DNA from: Vibrio bathopelagicus
GTDB lineage: Bacteria > Pseudomonadota > Gammaproteobacteria > Enterobacterales > Vibrionaceae
Length of the DNA stretch: 64,000 bases
Direction of reading: 5' to 3'
NCBI RefSeq assembly: GCF_014879975.1
Contig: NZ_CP062500.1
Span: 2,356,001-2,420,000, forward strand
Position 1 is the first letter of the stretch; each line of letters starts with the position of its first letter. Of this stretch, positions 58,649-64,000 are shown one piece after another. Both the position numbers and the translations under genes were made by a program. Under the pieces are notes generated by a model. That model was not told where the DNA came from and did not search any database. It saw only the letters and a program-made list of their open reading frames with translations.

Positions 58649-59446
58649 TCACTGGATTTGTTTTTGAATAAACGCGATAGAACGTTGATTAAACTCTTCA
58701 GGGTTTTCAACATTACACACATGTCCGCAATTCGCTATTTCCACTAACTCACTCGACTCGTGTGCTTCAACCATCTCCTTTACGGGCTTGATGAACATGT
58801 AGTCACGTTCTCCCATTAAATAAAGGGTTGGGATCGGCAACTCTCTATCTTTGAAGTACTTCATAAGAGGGTTCACATCAGCAGTTAGGATAAACCAGCG
58901 TTTAAACTCTTTTTGACACAGCTTTTTGGCTTCGCGGATAAATAGATGGCGAGATTCTTTTTGGCTCTTCTGCGGCATGACAACATAAGCAAAGAGACTA
59001 TATAACCACATGTATGGAATGATGTGCTTGCTTAAATTACCCAACTTTATTAATACTTGAGAACGAGTATTGAGCTTAGTCACCGCCCCACCAAGTACCA
59101 TTGAACGCACACGTCCCGCGGCTAATTCTGCTACGTTGCGAACAATAATCGTCCCGAGAGACATACCAACAAAATGCGCGGAGCGGATTTTTAGATGGTC
59201 AAGTACTTTGAGGATATCGAGTGTGACCGATTTGAACGTATAGCGGTTCGCTATCAGCTCTTTTAAAATATTGTCTGACTTACCGTGCCCTCTCAGATCA
59301 ATGAGAAGCAAGTTGAAATGTTGTTTATACGCTTTGATCTGCTTGAACCAGATTGAGGAGCTGCCTCCCGCGCCATGCACAAACACAACCCATTCATCGC
59401 TCGTAGGGTGAGTAAATGTTTTATGAAATAATAAACTCTCAGACAT
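58649..59446 (-). CDS. Alpha/beta hydrolase
   Basis: 265 residues from ATG 59446 (14 upstream codons are in frame but look like leader). Oxyanion segment FVHGAGGSSSIWFKQI, LIDLRGHGKSD, nucleophile elbow FVGMSLGT (Ser in GMSLG), acid region YLMGERDYMF and catalytic His in IANCGHVCNVENPEEFNQ. A lid insert with basic residues (PQKSQKESRHLFIREAKKLCQKEFKRW) lies between. Substrate unknown; no operon partner. Confidence 0.85.
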   Translation of the reverse strand: MSESLLFHKTFTHPTSDEWVVFVHGAGGSSSIWFKQIKAYKQHFNLLLIDLRGHGKSDNILKELIANRYTFKSVTLDILKVLDHLKIRSAHFVGMSLGTIIVRNVAELAAGRVRSMVLGGAVTKLNTRSQVLIKLGNLSKHIIPYMWLYSLFAYVVMPQKSQKESRHLFIREAKKLCQKEFKRWFILTADVNPLMKYFKDRELPIPTLYLMGERDYMFIKPVKEMVEAHESSELVEIANCGHVCNVENPEEFNQRSIAFIQKQIQ

Positions 59447-59645
59447 ACCTATCGCTTTAATTATAATAATGGAGCTATGCCTCATCACGAGGCGATGGCT
59501 AAGGATATCACGCTATTAAGAACTTTAAGTGATAATAGTGTCAAACCTAACATTAGTCATGTGAATACCTGCCTCACCTTTTTTACCTGACTAAAATGAG
59601 TTTGCAAGTTTTGTCTTCGTAAACGTGATGTGTTCTGACCAGAAA

Positions 59646-59680
59646 ACAAAAAGGCACTCTAGTCTCAGAGCGCCTTCTTT
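59646..59680 (-). terminator. Terminator of the glgCA operon
   Basis: AAGGCGCTCT / AGAGTGCCTT (minus strand, one G-U) followed by T5, about 50 bases beyond glgA. The rest of 59447-59732 is unremarkable. Confidence 0.82.
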
Positions 59681-59732
59681 CATTACAAACCATTACTAAC
59701 TGTCAGCTTAATTTAGATGCTATTTCAGCGAG

Positions 59733-61187
59733 TTAAAATGCTGAATGGTACATTGCAAGATACTCTTTTGCCGCATCTTCCCAACTAAAATCTTGCTGCA
59801 TGGCATAAAGCTGAACACGCTTAATTTCAGATGGGTTTTGTGCGTAAAGCAGCAAAGAACGGTGTAACACAGCCAGTAGCGCTTGTGGTGTCGGTTCATC
59901 AAAAGCAAACCCAGTCGCGAACTCAGGATCCTGGTCGTAATCATTCACACTGTCTTTTAAACCACCTACAGAACGAACAATCGGTAACGTGCCGTAAGCC
60001 ATGCTATAGATTTGGTTTAAGCCACAAGGCTCAAACTCAGAAGGCATCAAGAAGAAATCTGAACCGGCCTCGACCAAATGCGCTAATTCGTTGTTATACG
60101 CTTCAACAAACGAGAACTTGTCTGAATGAAGTGCCGATAACTCTTTTAGCTGACTCGCCAATACTGGGTCACCTGTACCCACAATCACAATCTGCAAGTC
60201 GTTCTTCAAGAATTGCTCGATGATTGGCAATAAGTAATGAACGCCTTTTTGATTGGTCAGTCGGCAAACCATGCCGTACACAGCACAATCGATAACGGGT
60301 AGACCGACATCTTGTTGCAGCTTTTGCTTACAAGCCGATTTTCCACGAACCATACTGTGCTTGGTCGCTTTGTATTTACGAGGCAGGAAAGCATCCGTTT
60401 CCGGGTTCCAGGCACCATAATCACAGCCATTCAAAATACCGAACAGGTCGTCAGATCTGTGTTGGAATTCAGCCGCCATACCATGGCTGCCTAATTCCGT
60501 CTTCAGCTCTTGTGCATAAGTTGGACTGACTGCATTCACTTTATCTGCACACAACACACCCGCTTTCAGCATGGTCACGTGAGTATCACTTACCGCAGCT
60601 TCCGGGACATTATGACTATGCATTTCAGGCAGGGATTGCAACTCTTCGTAAGAAAACACGCCTTTAAAAACGGCATTGTGAATCGAAATGACGCTGCGTG
60701 TGTTTTTAAAAAAGTCGTGCTGTTGATAACGAGACTTAAGCAAGAAAGGAACAAAACCCGTGTGCCAATCATTGGCATGGACGACATCGGGCTGAAAACC
60801 AAGTTTAGGAAGCATATCCAAACACGCAGCACTAAAGAACGAGAAACGCTCTCCGTTATCGGCATAAGCATGATTATTTTCAGCGTACATTTCAGGGCGA
60901 TCGAAATACTTGGCGTATTCAATACCAAAAACTTGAACACCTTCGACGCTCAATTTCTTAACTTGATAAGCGGTGTGAGGCCAATGATCCAGCTCGGTAG
61001 CCAAGATGACTTCTGCTGAATCAATGTTTGGGATGTTTCGATAAGCGGGGATGGTCACTCGAACGTCTTGTTCGAGCGTTTGTAACGCTTTAGGCAGTGC
61101 CTTGGCTACATCAGCCAAGCCACCACTTTTAATTAAGCCTTCAACTTCAGACGCTACAAAAAGTACCGAGAGAGTCTTAGTAACCAA
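59733..61187 (-). CDS. glgA: Glycogen synthase (ADP-glucose type) GlgA
   Basis: GT5 enzyme that extends alpha-1,4-glucan from ADP-glucose. 484 residues. Substrate-binding KSGGL at K20 (SEVEGLIKSGGLADVAKALPKAL), HANDWHTG, and the C-terminal SEFEPCGLNQIYSMAYGTLPIVRSVGGL motif. The start is TTG 61185-61187 with AGGAG seven bases upstream, and it overlaps glgC by 11 bases. Confidence 0.96.
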   Translation of the reverse strand: MVTKTLSVLFVASEVEGLIKSGGLADVAKALPKALQTLEQDVRVTIPAYRNIPNIDSAEVILATELDHWPHTAYQVKKLSVEGVQVFGIEYAKYFDRPEMYAENNHAYADNGERFSFFSAACLDMLPKLGFQPDVVHANDWHTGFVPFLLKSRYQQHDFFKNTRSVISIHNAVFKGVFSYEELQSLPEMHSHNVPEAAVSDTHVTMLKAGVLCADKVNAVSPTYAQELKTELGSHGMAAEFQHRSDDLFGILNGCDYGAWNPETDAFLPRKYKATKHSMVRGKSACKQKLQQDVGLPVIDCAVYGMVCRLTNQKGVHYLLPIIEQFLKNDLQIVIVGTGDPVLASQLKELSALHSDKFSFVEAYNNELAHLVEAGSDFFLMPSEFEPCGLNQIYSMAYGTLPIVRSVGGLKDSVNDYDQDPEFATGFAFDEPTPQALLAVLHRSLLLYAQNPSEIKRVQLYAMQQDFSWEDAAKEYLAMYHSAF

Positions 61188-62394
61188 CTCGTGCTCCTTT
61201 AGAAATCACGACTACACCATCGTCAGATACGTGGTAATGCTTTTTATCTTCTGTCAGGTTTACACCAATTTGAGTGCCTGGTGCAATGTCTGCATCTTTA
61301 TCAATGATAACGCGACGTAGTATACAACCTTCGCCAACCTTCACATCACCAAGTAAGATGCTCTCGCTAATATCACACGCTGATGCGATATTGCTACGGA
61401 AACCCAATACACTCTTTTCAATGCGCGAACCACGAACATAACTACCGCTACACACAAGACTATCAATAATCTGAATTCGACCATTTGCCGAGTCAGTAAA
61501 GGTAGCTGGTGGTAGTGGCGGGTAATAAGTGTGTAGAGGCCATTTGCGGTTGTATAGTGAGAATGGCGCATCTTTCTTAAGAAGGTCCATATGTGCTTGC
61601 CAGTACGCGTCAATCGTACCTACATCGCGCCAGTAAACTTCTTCTTTTTCACCGGTGATGCGGTTAGTGCTGAAGTCATAAACAAACACATCACCACGTG
61701 GGAACATGTTTGGAATAATATCTTTACCAAAATCATGAGTAGAATCTGGCTTATCTGCGTCTTCTGTTAGTTCGGCAAAAAGCTCTTTTGCTTCGAACAC
61801 GTAGTTGCCCATTGAAACGAGCGCAGATTCAGGGTCGCCTGGAATCGGCTTCGGATTTTCAGGTTTTTCTTCAAAGCCAATCATACGGCCTTCAGCATCA
61901 ACCTCGATAACACCGAATTCTGATGCTTCAGCAAGAGGCATGCGCAGTGCAGAAACAGTTAGCGCTGCTTTCTTTTCTTTATGGAAATCAAGCATCTGTT
62001 TGATGTCCATTTTATAGATATGGTCAGAACCGAAAATACATACTTGATCAGGTTCTTCTAACTCCATAAAGCCCATGTTTTGGTAGATAGCATCTGCTGT
62101 GCCTTCGTACCAACGCTTTCCTTTACGCATTTGCGCAGGAATAGGGTCAATGAAGCGATCTGTTATACCACTGATATTCCATCCTTTTTTCATATGATGG
62201 AACAGTGATTGTGACTTGAATTGTGTTAACACATAGATCTTCATCAGATCAGCATTAACGAAGTTATTCAAAGCGAAATCAATTAAGCGGTAACTACCAC
62301 CGAAAGGAACCGAGGGTTTGCTGCGAGATTCAGTTAAAGGTCTTAAGCGAGAGCCTTCACCACCAGCAAGAATCATTCCCAATACACCAGCCAT
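61177..62394 (-). CDS. glgC: Glucose-1-phosphate adenylyltransferase GlgC
   Basis: Makes ADP-glucose, the committed step of glycogen synthesis. 405 residues from ATG 62394, which has GGAG six bases upstream; other in-frame starts at 62406 and 62472 lack this. Nucleotidyltransferase motif GMILAGGEGSRLRPLTESRSKPSVPFGG, GTADAIYQNMGFME, IFGSDHIYKMD and a C-terminal left-handed beta-helix (hexapeptide-like). First gene of glgCA; branching enzyme and phosphorylase genes are not nearby. Confidence 0.96.
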   Translation of the reverse strand: MAGVLGMILAGGEGSRLRPLTESRSKPSVPFGGSYRLIDFALNNFVNADLMKIYVLTQFKSQSLFHHMKKGWNISGITDRFIDPIPAQMRKGKRWYEGTADAIYQNMGFMELEEPDQVCIFGSDHIYKMDIKQMLDFHKEKKAALTVSALRMPLAEASEFGVIEVDAEGRMIGFEEKPENPKPIPGDPESALVSMGNYVFEAKELFAELTEDADKPDSTHDFGKDIIPNMFPRGDVFVYDFSTNRITGEKEEVYWRDVGTIDAYWQAHMDLLKKDAPFSLYNRKWPLHTYYPPLPPATFTDSANGRIQIIDSLVCSGSYVRGSRIEKSVLGFRSNIASACDISESILLGDVKVGEGCILRRVIIDKDADIAPGTQIGVNLTEDKKHYHVSDDGVVVISKGARVGY

Positions 62395-62883
62395 TTTATT
62401 CTCCATATATTTATAGCTTGTCGATGTCAGTACTCGTAGAGGTATCTTCCTCTGGGGGATGAGCACTAACACTTGTTTCGGTACTTAACGAATATCCATT
62501 CACATACAGTGACAGTATCCTAAGCCAAACGTTGTTACATGTGCACTATTCTTTGCACTTGGTTTTATATACGTTATCGACTTTCCTGCCGATTTCAATT
62601 TTTAATACGCCATTCTGTGTTACGTAAGCTGATTGCTTTCCTAAGACTTAAAGCAGCTCACATTACACCGCCTGAGCGAAACATTACATTAACACCCGAC
62701 ACACATCAGGTATACAACTAAACACTGTTCTGTGACTTACAATATTTTAATTAAGTTACATTCTCGTTACGGTTGCATAAGAAGATATTATTAATTCATT
62801 TATTTATTTTACGCTGTGAATTTAATAAATTTCCACAAATGAGATGAAAGCTCAATCGGTTGCATAGTTAGTCATATTTGGAT
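62395..62883. other. Upstream region of glgC
   Basis: About 490 bases between glgC and the topA terminator. No coding potential or RNA gene was recognised; the glgC promoter must be here but could not be fixed by eye. Confidence 0.5.
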
Positions 62884-62914
62884 CAAAAAAAGCAGCCTAA
62901 CGGCTGCTTTTTTA
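62884..62914 (-). terminator. Terminator of topA
   Basis: AAAAAAAGCAGCC-taac-GGCTGCTTTTTT, 16 bases past the topA stop. Confidence 0.9.
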
Positions 62915-62929
62915 GTCAATAACGTTCAA

Positions 62930-64000
62930 TTACTTTTCTTTGGGCTTTTTACGTTTATCCGTTACTTCCCATTTGCCATCGATATATAAAGCAGTCCAAC
63001 CAGAAGGTTTTCCGTCTACTTCAGTTCGAACATAGTTTTCTTTTGTCTTACGACTAAAACGAACTACTGCTGGCTTACCATCTGGATCAGCAGCAGGCGC
63101 TGATGCTAGGTATTGGAATTTAGGAGAAATACGGTCTTTAAAACGAACAAGCTCTTCCACCAATGGTGCACGTGTTTCACGTGATTTAGGGAAGTTACTC
63201 GCCGCCATAAACAAGCCAGAAGCACCATCACGAAGAACAAAGTACGCGTCTGAGTTTTCACATGGAAGCTCAGGGAAATGCACAGGATCTTCTTTAGGTG
63301 GCGCAACTTCGCCGTTTTTCAGAATCTTACGAGTGTTTTTACAATCTTCACTCGTACAATCCATGTATTTACCAAAACGGCCGTTCTTAAGAACCATGTC
63401 AGAACCACACTTGTCACATTCAACAAGTGGACCATCATAGCCCTTCACTTTAAACTCGCCGTGTTCAACCACATAACCTTCACAGTTAGGGTTGTTACCA
63501 CATACGTGCATCTTACGCTTATCATCAATCAGATAAGCATCCATTGCCGTTTCACAGATAGGACAACGCTTTTTAGCTCGAAGTGCTGCGGTTTCAACGT
63601 CTTCTTCTAAAACGTTGATAATGCCTTCTTCATCACCAAGGTTGATCGTTGTCTTACAACGTTCTTTTGGTGAAAGCGCATAACCAGAACAACCTAGGAA
63701 TACGCCTGTTGAAGCAGTACGAATACCCATTTTACGGCTACAAGTTGGACACTCAATATCGGTTTCAACGATATGGTTTGGCTTCATGCCACCCGCATCT
63801 TCATCGAGATCCGCTTGCTCTAGGTCGCCAGTAAAGTCTGTGAAGAAATTATCTAGAACGCCTTTCCAGCTCGCTTCACCTTCTGCGATTTGGTCTAACT
63901 TTTGCTCCATACGAGCTGTAAAGTCATAGTTCATTAGGTCATTGAAGCTGCCGTCTAGACGGTCAGTAACAATTTCACCCATTTTTTCAGCATAGAAACG
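62930..64000 (-). CDS. topA: DNA topoisomerase I, C-terminal part (5' end outside window)
   Basis: The frame is open to base 64000 and supplies the last 356 residues. It starts in [15 protein letters not shown] and runs through three zinc-binding modules: [12 protein letters not shown]...[26 protein letters not shown]...CGNNPNC, and [26 protein letters not shown]. Two zinc-less repeats at the end ([44 protein letters not shown]) complete it. The sequence aligns with the E. coli TopA tail throughout. TopA relaxes negative supercoils. Confidence 0.97.
   Translation of the reverse strand, partial: RFYAEKMGEIVTDRLDGSFNDLMNYDFTARMEQKLDQIAEGEASWKGVLDNFFTDFTGDLEQADLDEDAGGMKPNHIVETDIECPTCSRKMGIRTASTGVFLGCSGYALSPKERCKTTINLGDEEGIINVLEEDVETAALRAKKRCPICETAMDAYLIDDKRKMHVCGNNPNCEGYVVEHGEFKVKGYDGPLVECDKCGSDMVLKNGRFGKYMDCTSEDCKNTRKILKNGEVAPPKEDPVHFPELPCENSDAYFVLRDGASGLFMAASNFPKSRETRAPLVEELVRFKDRISPKFQYLASAPAADPDGKPAVVRFSRKTKENYVRTEVDGKPSGWTALYIDGKWEVTDKRKKPKEK

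Noticed and set aside
60510-61019. 169-codon rightward frame opposite glgA
   Set aside because: glgA is intact and recognisable in the other strand; this frame has no motif or start signal.
63278-63610. 110-codon rightward frame opposite topA
   Set aside because: Low-complexity Thr/Phe/Val shadow of the zinc-finger region of topA.

Overview
The window is a stretch of chromosome from a Vibrio, most likely the Splendidus clade. This is inferred from protein resemblance and gene order: mukBEF-cmoM-elyC-torR-torD-purR-tfoY-glgA-glgC-topA and tol-pal/cyd/ruv runs are Vibrio-typical, and an E. coli-type cellulose locus is an accessory feature of some vibrios. Nearly all of it is core genome. There is no prophage, integron or CRISPR array. 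The only mobile DNA is one complete IS3-family insertion sequence (14055-15346) and one short MITE-like inverted-repeat element (16463-16631).

Layout. 1-8206: a divergent cellulose locus, bcsR-bcsQ-bcsA-bcsB (leftward, bcsB cut by the window edge) and bcsE-bcsF-bcsG (rightward), of the type that makes phosphoethanolamine-modified cellulose under cyclic-di-GMP control. 8291-13383: gltS, tRNA-Ser(GGA), alaE and a hybrid sensor kinase. 13468-16439: a UPF0149 gene, the IS element and a potassium channel. 16818-27459: nadA, the ybgC-tolQRAB-pal-cpoB envelope operon and the cydABX-ybgE cytochrome bd operon, which has a perfect FNR-type palindrome upstream. 27460-33380: ruvB, ruvA, a chemoreceptor gene wedged between ruvA and ruvC, ruvC and aspS. 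33660-36532: a DUF72 gene and cmoA-cmoB. 36820-40067: a three-gene operon of lipoprotein aspartic protease, cysteine-free 'transglutaminase'-7TM protein and RimK-like ATP-grasp ligase. 40206-44435: a giant fused formate dehydrogenase/oxidoreductase. 44769-53228: mukB, mukE, mukF, cmoM and divergent elyC. 53416-58537: torR, torD, purR, tfoY behind a class I c-di-GMP riboswitch, a TVP38/DedA-like membrane protein and a DUF2007 protein. 58649-64000: an alpha/beta hydrolase, glgA, glgC and the 3' part of topA.

How the genes connect. Cyclic-di-GMP appears three times: the BcsA PilZ domain, the BcsE RxxD site and the tfoY riboswitch. Surface polymer synthesis and TfoY-controlled behaviour could therefore respond to the same signal. 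The three wobble-uridine (cmo5U) tRNA modification genes cmoA, cmoB and cmoM are all here in two places. Low-oxygen respiration is represented by cytochrome bd, TorR/TorD and the formate dehydrogenase fusion.

The least understood parts are the protease/7TM/ATP-grasp operon, two candidate small RNAs (about 36687-36764 and 55195-55275), the chemoreceptor inside the ruv cluster and the histidine-rich linker of the hybrid kinase. Function calls come from motif recognition and remembered family sequences. No database search was run.
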